A stretch of 38,823 bases of DNA, taken from the NCBI GenBank assembly GCA_016191015.1, contig JACPPM010000338.1, forward strand, positions 1 through 38,823. Direction: 5' to 3'. Below the pieces are notes generated by a model. That model did not search any database and was not told the DNA's origin. It saw only the letters and a program-made list of their open reading frames with translations. How positions within the stretch are numbered: the first letter of the stretch is position 1; the number at the start of each line of letters is the position of its first letter. A program made the position numbers and the translations under genes. Positions 13,963 through 22,095 of the stretch are shown here, piece after piece. The DNA is from Acidobacteriota bacterium. Its GTDB lineage: Bacteria; Acidobacteriota; CAIWXX01.

Positions 13963-15102
13963 ATGAGTCAGTCCTTTCTTTTCGTCACGGGCATGCAACG
14001 ATCGGGGACGACTCTGATCGAAAAGATGCTGACGAATCACCCCCAGATCTCACTGCTTTCCCAACCCTTCTACTATCTGTTCCTCGAGGCGAAGCGTGAG
14101 TTCTTTCGCCGGAAGGGGCTGGCCCCGGCACCCTTGCCGCTGGGAGACCTTTTCCGCGAGGACCGCTACGCGCCGGAGGAGCTTGATGGGTTTCTCGGGG
14201 AATACAGGCCGGAGAGATCCGTGCTCTCGAGTCTGCTGGAGGCAATGCGTGAATACTCGGGACAGTACACGCGATTTGGGCCCGACGAGACGGCGCTCGC
14301 GCTCAGCAGGCTCACGCCCGGTGATTTCGCAGAGACACTGTCTCAGCTTTGTCGTCTGCTTGTGCGGCGGCCGGGCGCGGCGGTGGTGGGCGAGAAAGAG
14401 ACCATTTGTGAGGAATTCCTCCCCTACCTGCTTCACAAGGGTGCGAAGGTGGTCCTCATTCTGCGCGACCCTCGCGACGTGGTCGTCTCCCTGAACGAGG
14501 GGACCGACGGGCGGCACGCGGGCCGGCTCAAGCCTCTTCTCTTCAACCTTCGCAATTGGAGGAAGAGCGTTGCGTTTGCCATTCACCTGCAGGGTCATCC
14601 TGGCTTTGCCTGGCTGCGCTACGAGGATCTGGTCTCAGACCCGGATGGGGCGATCGGTCGCGTGGCACGGGCCATCGGGGTGGAGCCGTTCGCCGCGGGG
14701 GCATTTACCCGAGGCGTGCACAATCTGGACGGTTCACTGTGGGCCGGCAATTCGTCTCATGGTCCTCTGGATGCCATCAGCCGGAGCTCTATCGGGAGAC
14801 ATCCGGGGAGGTTGGACAGAGCCGTCATCAGATCGATCGAGGCCGCGTGCTATCCCGAGATGCGGTTCCTTGGCTATCGTACCGAACTGGGGTTGCGCGA
14901 CGTTGGGCCATCGTTGGAGGAGTTCGAGGACCCGACCCCTCTGGAACGAGAAGAGCTTCGGAGGTACGTGCCGGATCGAGAGATCCAAGCCGACGAGATC
15001 CGGCGACTGGACCTACTGTCGCAGGAATCCGCGGAAGAGGTCGTCTCCTATTTTCGATTTGCGAGCGTGCATTCGGTGCTCCGCGGAGCAATCCTGGCAT
15101 GA
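13963..15102 (+). CDS. PAPS-dependent sulfotransferase
   Basis: 379 aa. The 5'-phosphosulfate loop is at the very N-terminus, TGMQRSGTTLIEKML (about residues 7-21), and the 3'-phosphate-binding motif is ILRDPRDVVVSLNEG near residues 165-180, both hallmarks of the Sulfotransfer family. It would move sulfate from PAPS onto a sugar or other acceptor of the envelope. The C-terminal 60 residues, rich in Glu and Arg (TPLEREELRRYV), are outside the core fold. ATG at 13963 is used; no clear ribosome site. The gene overlaps the next one by 4 bp (ATGA), so sulfation and the DegT-like protein probably act on the same product. A sulfatase-family gene lies at the far end of the window. Confidence 0.88.
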   Translation: MSQSFLFVTGMQRSGTTLIEKMLTNHPQISLLSQPFYYLFLEAKREFFRRKGLAPAPLPLGDLFREDRYAPEELDGFLGEYRPERSVLSSLLEAMREYSGQYTRFGPDETALALSRLTPGDFAETLSQLCRLLVRRPGAAVVGEKETICEEFLPYLLHKGAKVVLILRDPRDVVVSLNEGTDGRHAGRLKPLLFNLRNWRKSVAFAIHLQGHPGFAWLRYEDLVSDPDGAIGRVARAIGVEPFAAGAFTRGVHNLDGSLWAGNSSHGPLDAISRSSIGRHPGRLDRAVIRSIEAACYPEMRFLGYRTELGLRDVGPSLEEFEDPTPLEREELRRYVPDREIQADEIRRLDLLSQESAEEVVSYFRFASVHSVLRGAILA

Positions 15103-16061
15103 CGGTCCTCATCGGTCGGCGCGCCTCCGCTATCCTTTTCAACCTGTTGGTCGCGACCGACGACCGCAGGCCGTTCCTTCTCCCGGCCAACATATGCCCG
15201 ATCGTCCCTCTCACGTTCATGAAGGCGGGTCGGCCCTTTCGGGCCGTGGACATTCGCCGCGAGGACCTGTGCATCGACATCGAGGAGTGCCTCCGATTGT
15301 TGTCGCACGACCCGGATGGATATGCCGGGGTGCTCTTCGTGAGGCCGTACGGAGCCGAGTTTGAAGTGGACTCCTGGTTCACGCGGATCAAGGAGATACG
15401 GCCAGACCTGATCGTGATCGACGACAAGTGCCTCTGCCCCCCTGACTGCGCCGGCGACCGCCTCACGTCGGTGGCGGATATCACTCTGTTCAGCACGGGA
15501 CCATCCAAATTCCTCGATCTCCAGGTCGGCGGGTTCGCGCACGTGCGGACTCCCCTCCCCTATCGTCCTCACAACGCCGCCTATGCCCCGGCCGGCCTCG
15601 AGGAGGTCACGAAGGCGTACAAGTCTGCCATGCAGCGCCGCGAACGATTCATCCCGGCGAACGGCGAGTGGCTGGATCTGTCAGATGCTGGAGTGACGTG
15701 GGATTCCCACCGGCGGAGGACAGAGGCGGAGCTGCGGCTGGAGGTTGATCACCGTGAGCGCGTGCTCGCTGTGTACGAGGAGATCATTCCCGCAGAGATG
15801 CATCTCCCCAAACCCTATCAGGCCTGGCGTTTCAACATCTGGGTGCCGGACGCAACGCGCGTGCTCAGTCTTCTCAGGGAAGAGTCACTGCCGGTCAGCC
15901 AGCACTACGCGTCCATCGGCGGCGTGTTTTGCGACGGCAGGTACCCTGTGGCCGAGGAGGTCCATTCGCGCATCATCAACCTCTTCCTCAGCAGGCAGAT
16001 AGACCCGACGAGGGCGCGCCTCACTGCCACGCGTCTCATGCAGGTGTGCTCGGCGTTCTGA
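15099..16061 (+). CDS. DegT/DnrJ/EryC1-like PLP-dependent protein
   Basis: 320 aa, shorter than typical DegT sugar aminotransferases (about 370). The fold-type I landmarks are visible: LLPANICPIVP near residue 28, an Asp pair in LIVIDDKC where the family has its pyridine-binding Asp, and the Schiff-base Lys in STGPSKFLDLQVGG (S-x-x-x-K near residue 136). These enzymes transaminate keto-sugars or long-chain/secondary metabolites. The short length and the unusual DDKCLCPP instead of the DAA-type motif place it in a divergent branch; it could also be a non-catalytic relative. Coupled to the sulfotransferase gene by an ATGA overlap. Confidence 0.72.
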   Translation: MTVLIGRRASAILFNLLVATDDRRPFLLPANICPIVPLTFMKAGRPFRAVDIRREDLCIDIEECLRLLSHDPDGYAGVLFVRPYGAEFEVDSWFTRIKEIRPDLIVIDDKCLCPPDCAGDRLTSVADITLFSTGPSKFLDLQVGGFAHVRTPLPYRPHNAAYAPAGLEEVTKAYKSAMQRRERFIPANGEWLDLSDAGVTWDSHRRRTEAELRLEVDHRERVLAVYEEIIPAEMHLPKPYQAWRFNIWVPDATRVLSLLREESLPVSQHYASIGGVFCDGRYPVAEEVHSRIINLFLSRQIDPTRARLTATRLMQVCSAF

Positions 16062-16099
16062 CTTGCCCTGTCGGAAGTCCGTCGATCCTGCGAGCGGCC

Positions 16100-17077
16100 T
16101 CAGCCCGTAGGCTGCACATCCCCGCGGGCACGCCGGAGCGCTTCTTGAGCGCCGGGCCGGCTGGAAGCGGTGCTCCTGCGAACACGGTATGAAGCTCTGT
16201 CCTCCGCGGTGTGGAGGAGGCGAATGAGATACTCTCCCACCACTCCGAAGGAGAAAAGCAAGATGCCGCCGATCAGCAGGACGATCGTGCAGAGGGACGC
16301 CCAGCCCATCAAGGGATCACCCTTGAACAGCGCGCCATGGACCAGCAGCACTCCGGACAGAAGGCTGATGAAAGCGAGGACGAGGCCGAAAGACCCCACA
16401 AGGCGAAGGACCAACGAAGAATTGTTGATGAGGAGATTTGTGAAGAGAGACAGGCGCTTCACAAGACTGTAGCCGCTCGTCCCTTCCCGACGCAGACTGT
16501 GACTCAGCTCAACAGTCTTGACCTGCTTGCTCGTTTGGAAGATCAAGGCGGGAATGAACGGGTATGGTGTGCGTATGGAGAGCATCCCGTCCACCACCAC
16601 TCGACTCAGCATCCGATACGAGCTCAGCCGAACGCCCTTTGGCTTGCCGATGACAATGCGATCGAAGAAACTTTTGATGAATGAGGTCACGCGCGTCATA
16701 GGATCATGACGCTTGTACAGAAATTGGCCGATCACGACGTCGGATTCCGCGTGTTCGAGAAACTTCGGAATGTCCTCCGGATTGTGCTGGAGATCATCGT
16801 CCATGGTCATGACCACCTCGCCCCGGGCCTCCCTCAACCCACACAGCGTGGCGGCGTGTTGACCGAAGTTGCGTGTCAGTTGGAGAGCCGTCACCTGCGG
16901 ATGGTCGGTTGCCAGCGCGGCAATGGTCGGCCAGACGTCGGAAAGCGGCGAGGCGTCGTCCACGAACACGATCTCGTGCCGGTCGGCGGGCCGCGTTGCG
17001 AACACCCGCTCGATCCTCGAAACGAGCTCCTGTAGGACCTGGCTGTTGTAGACCGGTATCACAATGGAGACGAACAT
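16100..17077 (-). CDS. Polyprenyl-phosphate glycosyltransferase, GT2 (ArnC/DPM1-like)
   Basis: 325 aa. GT-A domain: VSIVIPVYNS at the N-terminus, VFVDDASPLSD, LTRNFGQHAA (the family's NxGk/q signature) and the metal motif MTMDDDLQHNPED. Two C-terminal membrane segments follow (LVGSFGLVLAFISLLSGVLL and IVLLIGGILLFSFGVVGEYL), as in ArnC, GtrB and DPM1-like enzymes. It would load a sugar onto undecaprenyl phosphate at the cytoplasmic face. The frame is open 345 nt further upstream through the WbqC gene, but ATG at 17077 gives the family start. It overlaps the end of the upstream wbqC-like gene by 19 bp, so the two are co-transcribed. Confidence 0.9.
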   Translation of the reverse strand: MFVSIVIPVYNSQVLQELVSRIERVFATRPADRHEIVFVDDASPLSDVWPTIAALATDHPQVTALQLTRNFGQHAATLCGLREARGEVVMTMDDDLQHNPEDIPKFLEHAESDVVIGQFLYKRHDPMTRVTSFIKSFFDRIVIGKPKGVRLSSYRMLSRVVVDGMLSIRTPYPFIPALIFQTSKQVKTVELSHSLRREGTSGYSLVKRLSLFTNLLINNSSLVLRLVGSFGLVLAFISLLSGVLLVHGALFKGDPLMGWASLCTIVLLIGGILLFSFGVVGEYLIRLLHTAEDRASYRVRRSTASSRPGAQEALRRARGDVQPTG

Positions 17078-17811
17078 GAGACTTCCGCCACGCAGGGGGT
17101 CGCGCGGCTTTCGGGGGTGCTGAGCAGGAACTCCCTGGCACCGGCTGCTCCCTCGTTCAAGAGCAGGTCCAGGATCGAAACCTGATGGATGAAGGGAGGC
17201 GAGTAACGCTGGCGGTGGACCGGGTACCCCCCATAGTCCATCCATCGCACGCGGATCCCGCTGCGTAGAAACTGGCCCTCGTCGAGGTAGTTCCGGGCCG
17301 CCGGGCCCGTCAGATACTCCTCCGCCGCCAGCTGATGACAGAGTGACACGAGCCTTTCGGTGCGATCGCCCTGGCACGCGTACTCCGACGAACGTGAGAT
17401 CCGTGTCGATATCCCGAGCCACTCGCAGATCGCGCGAATGAACAGCTCGTTGACATTCGTGAGCAGATCTTCACGTTGGGCCTGATCGTACAGCGCATCG
17501 AGACGGGACGAAAATTCGTCGAAATGGTGAGCGCGTGCGTAGTACGTGCGAAGGGACTTCCAGTGACGCCGCGCCCACCTACCGTCCCGAACGGGGACCT
17601 CACGGACGGCCTGGCCGAATCGCCGGCTGATCCCTACGGGTATGGTCAACCATAGCGTCCCGCTTGGGACCTTGATGAGGTTCCGGTTCCTCCAGTCGTT
17701 CTTGGTGTATTGCGCATCATCGTAGAGGACAAATTCATCCACCGAGTTGATAATATCGAAGTATCCCTTCCAAGGTATGTAACAGGACTGGATGATGGCA
17801 GCGCGTTTCAT
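17059..17811 (-). CDS. WbqC-family protein, paralogue 1
   Basis: 250 aa. The family signature IQSCYIPWKGYFDIIN opens the protein, followed by VDEFVLYDDAQYTKNDWRN, LTIPV and near the C-terminus YPVHRQRYSPPFIHQVSILDLL. WbqC proteins are encoded in O-antigen and other glycan clusters; their chemistry is not settled, a role in acylating or amide-linking sugar amino groups has been considered. ATG at 17811 with only a weak G-rich ribosome site. It is divergent to a second WbqC gene at 18273, each followed by an ArnC-like GT2 gene, which suggests duplication of a wbqC-GT2 cassette with opposite orientation. Confidence 0.9.
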   Translation of the reverse strand: MKRAAIIQSCYIPWKGYFDIINSVDEFVLYDDAQYTKNDWRNRNLIKVPSGTLWLTIPVGISRRFGQAVREVPVRDGRWARRHWKSLRTYYARAHHFDEFSSRLDALYDQAQREDLLTNVNELFIRAICEWLGISTRISRSSEYACQGDRTERLVSLCHQLAAEEYLTGPAARNYLDEGQFLRSGIRVRWMDYGGYPVHRQRYSPPFIHQVSILDLLLNEGAAGAREFLLSTPESRATPCVAEVSCSSPL

Positions 17812-18272
17812 AAGCCCCCGCCGCCCCGTGATTCCGAATTCCTGGCACAGGCAGGGCCGTGAAAGAACCGCTTTGGGAACGCGAAGTGGAGGGACCCGAA
17901 CCGAAGCGGAGCATCATCTGCCGGACCATGTCCTTCCATACGGCTGGGTCGTCCGGCCAGCAGCCGGCCGCGCGTTCTCACGATGGAGAGGGTATCAGCG
18001 GTGGAGAGCATCGTCAACAAAAGTTGAGATGGAGAGAGCCGGGGGGTCAACGCGAGGATTGCCGGTGAGATGGAGCCGTGGCAGAATGGGACGACGGTTT
18101 CTTGAACACGGCGCGCTCCGCGCGTAATTGGAAAGGTGGAATGTCGGAGTGATGGAATAGTGGGTTCCGGAAGGGAGCAGCGGCGACCATGGGGGGGATT
18201 GGCTGACAAATGGGAGCCATGGGCACAGCCTCTGCATCCGCACCAGGCCGTTGGGGCCGGGCGGGCATCAGA
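17812..18272. repeat. Divergent intergenic region with GGAATG-type repeat (copy 2)
   Basis: No gene. At 18113-18193, GCGCGCTCCGCGCG is followed by short GGAATG-like units and then GGTTCCGGAAGGGAGCAGCG, the same as the repeat at 2270-2345; the complementary right arm of copy 1 is absent here. A weak promoter-like pair TTGCCG, 17 bp, CAGAAT is seen around 18059-18087 facing the rightward wbqC gene. Otherwise nothing recognised. Confidence 0.55.
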
Positions 18273-18968
18273 GTGAAAAAGGTCGCCATCGTCCAGTCCA
18301 ACTACATCCCGTGGAAGGGCTATTTCGACCTGATCGCGGCCGTGGACGAGTTCGTTCTCTATGACGACGTGCAATACACACGGCGCGATTGGCGCAACCG
18401 CAATCAGATCAAGACGTCGCAGGGACTGCGGTGGCTTACCGTCCCGGTCAAGACGAAAGACAAGTATCTCCAGACCATCCGTGAAACCGAGGTTGATGGG
18501 GACCGGTGGGAGGAGGTACACTGGGAATCACTCTACCGGAACTACCGTCGGGCGCCTCATTTCGAAGAAGTCGCCTCTCACATTCAACCGCTCTACCGCG
18601 ACCATCGGTACACTCATTTGTCGTCACTGAACCGGGCGTTCATCGATGCGATCTGCGGTTATCTGGGCATCACTACGAAGATCAGCGGCTCATGGGAGTA
18701 CGATTTGGTTGACGGTAAGACCGAACGCCTTGTCGAGATCTGCGCGCAAATCGGCGGAACGGAGTACATCTCCGGCCCTGCCGCCCGCGGCTACATCGAC
18801 GAAGGTCGCTTTGTGGAGAAAGGGATCAAGCTCACCTGGTTTGAGTACTCCGGCTATTTGGAATACCCTCAACTCTGGGGTGAGTTCAACCACCACGTCA
18901 CGATTCTCGACCTGATGTTCAACTGTGGCAAGGAAGCGCCGCGTTATATGAAGCATGTTCAGCCATGA
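18273..18968 (+). CDS. WbqC-family protein, paralogue 2
   Basis: 231 aa, with the same landmarks as paralogue 1: VQSNYIPWKGYFDLIA at the start, VDEFVLYDDVQYTRRDWRN, LTVPV, SGPAARGYIDEG and near the end YPQLWGEFNHHVTILDLMF. Start GTG at 18273; the frame is open to an ATG at 18210, but homology to paralogue 1 begins at VKKVAIVQ. The stop overlaps the next gene's ATG by 4 bp. It leads a run of tightly overlapping genes (GT2, methyltransferase, acyltransferase, propeller protein, EamA-like, membrane protein), so it is probably the first gene of the main glycan operon. The exact reaction is unknown. Confidence 0.9.
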   Translation: MKKVAIVQSNYIPWKGYFDLIAAVDEFVLYDDVQYTRRDWRNRNQIKTSQGLRWLTVPVKTKDKYLQTIRETEVDGDRWEEVHWESLYRNYRRAPHFEEVASHIQPLYRDHRYTHLSSLNRAFIDAICGYLGITTKISGSWEYDLVDGKTERLVEICAQIGGTEYISGPAARGYIDEGRFVEKGIKLTWFEYSGYLEYPQLWGEFNHHVTILDLMFNCGKEAPRYMKHVQP

Positions 18969-19894
18969 AGCTCTCAGTCGTCGCGAGCCTTTATCAGTCG
19001 GCGCCGTACGTCGAGGAATTCTGTCGGCGTGCGGGCGAGGCGGCCCGTCAGCTCGTCGGCCCGGATTACCAGATTGTCCTGGTAAATGACGGCTCTCCGG
19101 ACGAGAGCCTGGAATTGGCCGCGCGCATCGCGGAGTCGGACGCCCACGTGATGGTGGTGGACCTGTCGCGCAACTTCGGCCATCACAAAGCCATGATGAC
19201 CGGACTGGTGCACGCGCATGGTGAGAGAATCTTCCTGCTCGACAGCGATCTCGAAGAAGAGCCTGAGTGGCTGGTGAAGTTCTCCGAGCAACTGGACCGG
19301 GATCGATGCGATGTTGTGTACGGCGTTCAGGAGCAACGCAAGGGCGGGGGTTGGGAGCGGTGGAGCGGGCGGTGGTTCTACCGCATCTTCCGGGCGCTGA
19401 CCGGCTTCGCACTCCCTGAAAACGTCGTCACGGCCCGGCTGATGACACGCCGCTACGTCGACGCTCTGGTGCGCCACGATGAGCGCGAGCCGTTCATGGC
19501 CGGCCTGTGGCACCTCACCGGATTCGACCAGCGTCCGCAAACCGTCACGAAGCACTGCACGAGCCAGACGACTTATACTTTCGGCCGCAAGATGTCGCTG
19601 TTGGTCAACTCGGTGACATCATTCAGCAATGCTCCCTTGATCGGCATCTTTTACATCGGCGTGGCGATCTCTCTCGGTGCTGGTGCCTATACTGTCTACC
19701 TCACCGTACATTGGCTGTTTCTCGCCGAACCGCCAGACGGCTGGACCTCGGTGATGGCCTCGATCTGGCTCCTGAGCGGCCTGGTCATCTCATTCATCGG
19801 CGTCGTCGGCATCTATCTCTCGAAGATCTTCTCGGAGACCAAGCGTCGGCCCTACACGATCGTGCGCCGGGTTTATGGAAAACAAGACGACTGA
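18965..19894 (+). CDS. Polyprenyl-phosphate glycosyltransferase, GT2 (ArnC/DPM1-like)
   Basis: 309 aa. GT-A motifs: SVVASLYQSAPYVEEF, IVLVNDGSPDES, VDLSRNFGHHKAMMTGL and the metal motif FLLDSDLEEEPE, in which DSD replaces DDD. Two C-terminal membrane segments (GIFYIGVAISLGAGAYTVYL and IWLLSGLVISFIGVVGIYLS) anchor it. It would make an undecaprenyl-phosphate sugar. Paralogous to the leftward GT2 at 16100-17077, but clearly diverged, so the two probably use different sugars. ATG overlaps the wbqC stop; its 3' end overlaps the methyltransferase start by 20 bp. Confidence 0.9.
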   Translation: MKLSVVASLYQSAPYVEEFCRRAGEAARQLVGPDYQIVLVNDGSPDESLELAARIAESDAHVMVVDLSRNFGHHKAMMTGLVHAHGERIFLLDSDLEEEPEWLVKFSEQLDRDRCDVVYGVQEQRKGGGWERWSGRWFYRIFRALTGFALPENVVTARLMTRRYVDALVRHDEREPFMAGLWHLTGFDQRPQTVTKHCTSQTTYTFGRKMSLLVNSVTSFSNAPLIGIFYIGVAISLGAGAYTVYLTVHWLFLAEPPDGWTSVMASIWLLSGLVISFIGVVGIYLSKIFSETKRRPYTIVRRVYGKQDD

Positions 19895-20510
19895 CATCCT
19901 GGCGGAGGTCGCGGCCTATTACTCCGCCACCCTGGCCGCACATGGTGAGACGCCGCTAGGCGTCGATTGGAACAGCGAGGAGGGCCAGAAGCTGAGGTTC
20001 GGGCAATTGAGCAAGGTCATCCACGATCACGAGGGCGTCTCGGTCAATGACCTGGGTTGTGGCTACGGCGCCTTCCTCGACTACATGAGCTCGTGCTATG
20101 GGAGCTTCGCGTACACTGGCTGCGATGTTTCCGCCGACATGATTCACGCAGCACGAAAGCTTAATGTCCATCGCACCAATGCCCGGTTTGTGGTGGCGGC
20201 GGAGCCACCGGAGTTCGCAGATTTCGGCATCGCCAGCGGCATCTTCAACGTGAGGCTCGGGTTCACGGATTCTGAGTGGCGCGAATACCTGGAGGCCACG
20301 ATCGGCGTGCTGGACCGGACCAGCAGGCGGGGCTTTGCCTTCAACTGCCTGACGTCGTATTCGGATGCCGACAAGAGGCGAGAGAACCTCTATTATGCCG
20401 ACCCGTGTGCTTTGTTCGACCTCTGCAAGAAGCGCTTTTCGCGTCATGTAGCCCTGCTGCATGATTACGGTCTGTACGAATTCACGATTCTGGTGAGGAA
20501 GGTCCTATGA
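19875..20510 (+). CDS. SAM-dependent class I methyltransferase
   Basis: 211 aa. Motif I is NDLGCGYGAFLDYM near residues 57-70, followed by the acidic end of strand 2 in YTGCDVSADMI and a motif II region in GIFNVRLGFTDSEW. The C-terminal part ends CKKRFSRHVALLHDY and FTILVRKVL. No membrane segments. It would methylate a sugar hydroxyl or amino group of the glycan, judged only from its place in a run of overlapping genes. Start ATG at 19875 lies within the preceding GT2 gene; its stop overlaps the next start by 4 bp (ATGA). Confidence 0.85.
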   Translation: MENKTTDILAEVAAYYSATLAAHGETPLGVDWNSEEGQKLRFGQLSKVIHDHEGVSVNDLGCGYGAFLDYMSSCYGSFAYTGCDVSADMIHAARKLNVHRTNARFVVAAEPPEFADFGIASGIFNVRLGFTDSEWREYLEATIGVLDRTSRRGFAFNCLTSYSDADKRRENLYYADPCALFDLCKKRFSRHVALLHDYGLYEFTILVRKVL

Positions 20511-21172
20511 AGAAACGGCTGGTCGTTTTTGGTTCAGGGGATATAGCCCAACTGGCTCACTACTACTTCACGACCGACTCAGAATATGAGATCGTGGCCT
20601 TCACGGTCGACTCGGCCTACATGGCCGCGCAGGAATTCTGTGGGCTCCCGGTTGTGCCGTTTGAGGAGATTGCCGACCGCTACTCGCCCGAATCCAACGA
20701 GCTCTTTGTGGCGCTCAGCTACTCCAAGCTCAACCGGATTCGCCGAGAAAAATTCGAGGCCGCGAAGTCCATGGGCTACCGGCTGGCCAGGTACATCAGC
20801 TCCCACGCCACGGTGCTCAACGATGGCCGGATCGGCGAGAACTGCTTCATCCTCGAAGACAACACAATCCAGCCATTTGCGGTCATCGGCAACAATGTGA
20901 CGCTGTGGAGCGGGAACCACATCGGTCACCACTCGACCATTCACGACCACTGCTTCCTTGCATCTCACATCGTCATCTCCGGCGGCGTCGAGATCGGCGA
21001 ATCTTGTTTTCTTGGCGTCAACGCAACTTTGCGGGATCACATCAAAGTGGGTGAAAAATGTGTGATCGGCGCGGGCACCCTTCTGCTTGCGGATGCCGAG
21101 CCGGAAGGGGTGTATATCGGCCAACAGAGCGAACGAGCCAGCATCGCGAGTGGTCGACTGAGAAGAATATAG
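20507..21172 (+). CDS. PglD/NeuD-like sugar O/N-acyltransferase
   Basis: 221 aa. The N-terminal PglD-type domain has a Rossmann-like VVFGSGDIAQLAHYYF, and the C-terminal two-thirds form a left-handed beta-helix of hexapeptide units (IGENCFILEDNTIQ, IGNNVTLWSGNHIG, IGESCFLGVNATLRD). The GNHIGHHSTIHDHCF stretch holds the catalytic-type His. Such enzymes acetylate (or formylate-like acylate) an amino sugar such as UDP-4-amino-sugar, with a CoA donor. In context it would modify the product of the aminotransferase/dehydratase steps. Coupled to the methyltransferase by ATGA overlap. Function by family is solid; the substrate is inferred. Confidence 0.87.
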   Translation: MKKRLVVFGSGDIAQLAHYYFTTDSEYEIVAFTVDSAYMAAQEFCGLPVVPFEEIADRYSPESNELFVALSYSKLNRIRREKFEAAKSMGYRLARYISSHATVLNDGRIGENCFILEDNTIQPFAVIGNNVTLWSGNHIGHHSTIHDHCFLASHIVISGGVEIGESCFLGVNATLRDHIKVGEKCVIGAGTLLLADAEPEGVYIGQQSERASIASGRLRRI

Positions 21173-21183
21173 GGAAGGGGCCG

Positions 21184-22095
21184 ATGCACTGGAGGAAACT
21201 GGGGTTACTCTACTGTCTCGAACCCATACACCCGAAGCTTTACAGTCATGCGGCGAACCCTCTGCCCCTGCTCATTGAAGGTGATCTGTTCCGTGTTTTC
21301 TACAGCGGTCGTGACATGCACAGTCGATCGTCGGTGGGGTTTGTGGATGTCGACCTGGCCAAGCGCGAGGTCGTCTCCTCGTGCAAGATACCTGTGTTCG
21401 AGCATGGACCCGAGGGAAGTTTCTACTCGCACGGCGTCAGCCTGGGAAATTCATACGAGGCTGGCGGACAACGGTATGTGTTGTTCATGGGATGGCAGTG
21501 CCCTCCTGATGCCCACTGGCGAGGAGAGATCGGACAGCTCGTGATCGATCCGGATCTCTCGCTGCGGCTCGACGGTGATAAGCCGTTGATGCCGGTCAAT
21601 GACATTGATCAGCTGAGTCTTTCCTACCCCTGGGTCATCAGGGAGGAGCAGGGAGGATTCAGAATGTGGTACGGCTCGACAGTGACATGGGATGCAGGCA
21701 ATGGCGAGATGCTGCACGTGATCAATCACGCCGTTTCGGAGGATGGCCACCACTGGCGGCGGGAAGGCTTGGCGGTTCCGTATGGCATTGGCGTGGCGCA
21801 GGCGTTCTCCCGGCCATCCGTGATCGCGGGCCGGGACGGCGCCCATCACATGTGGTTCTCGTACCGGAGAGGAACCGGTACGAAATATCGCATCGGCTAT
21901 GCGCACAGCCGGAGCCGGGAGGCGTGGGACCTCCGTCTTCAAGAGGCGGGAATAGATGTATCGCCCTCCGGCTGGGATTCGGAGATGATCGAGTACCCCT
22001 TCGTTTTTGATCACAAAGGGGAGCGCTACATGCTTTACAACGGGAACGGTTACGGCAAGACTGGGTTTGGTCTTGCAGTTCTGGAGAGCGAATGA
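21184..22095 (+). CDS. Five-bladed beta-propeller protein (GH43/GH32-like superfamily)
   Basis: 303 aa, with repeated propeller-like strands: PLPLLIEGDLFRVFYSGRD, SYEAGGQRYVLFMGWQ, QGGFRMWYGSTVTW, AHHMWFSYRRG and near the end HKGERYMLYNGNGYG. Cytoplasmic relatives occur in glycan clusters with methyltransferases and PglD-like proteins. Whether it hydrolyses or binds a glycan, or transfers a sugar as phosphorylases of the related DUF377 family do, cannot be told; a clear catalytic triad was not identified. No signal peptide is seen, so it probably acts in the cytoplasm. ATG at 21184 is preceded by AAGGGG 3 nt upstream. Its stop overlaps the next gene by 4 bp. Confidence 0.75.
   Translation: MHWRKLGLLYCLEPIHPKLYSHAANPLPLLIEGDLFRVFYSGRDMHSRSSVGFVDVDLAKREVVSSCKIPVFEHGPEGSFYSHGVSLGNSYEAGGQRYVLFMGWQCPPDAHWRGEIGQLVIDPDLSLRLDGDKPLMPVNDIDQLSLSYPWVIREEQGGFRMWYGSTVTWDAGNGEMLHVINHAVSEDGHHWRREGLAVPYGIGVAQAFSRPSVIAGRDGAHHMWFSYRRGTGTKYRIGYAHSRSREAWDLRLQEAGIDVSPSGWDSEMIEYPFVFDHKGERYMLYNGNGYGKTGFGLAVLESE

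Noticed and set aside
14556-15098. Upstream extension of the DegT-like frame through the sulfotransferase gene
   Set aside because: The extension has no homology and overlaps a well-supported gene; ATG at 15099 with the ATGA overlap is the natural start.
17078-17422. N-terminal extension of the leftward GT2 gene
   Set aside because: It runs through the WbqC gene in another frame; GT2 homology starts exactly at the ATG at 17077.
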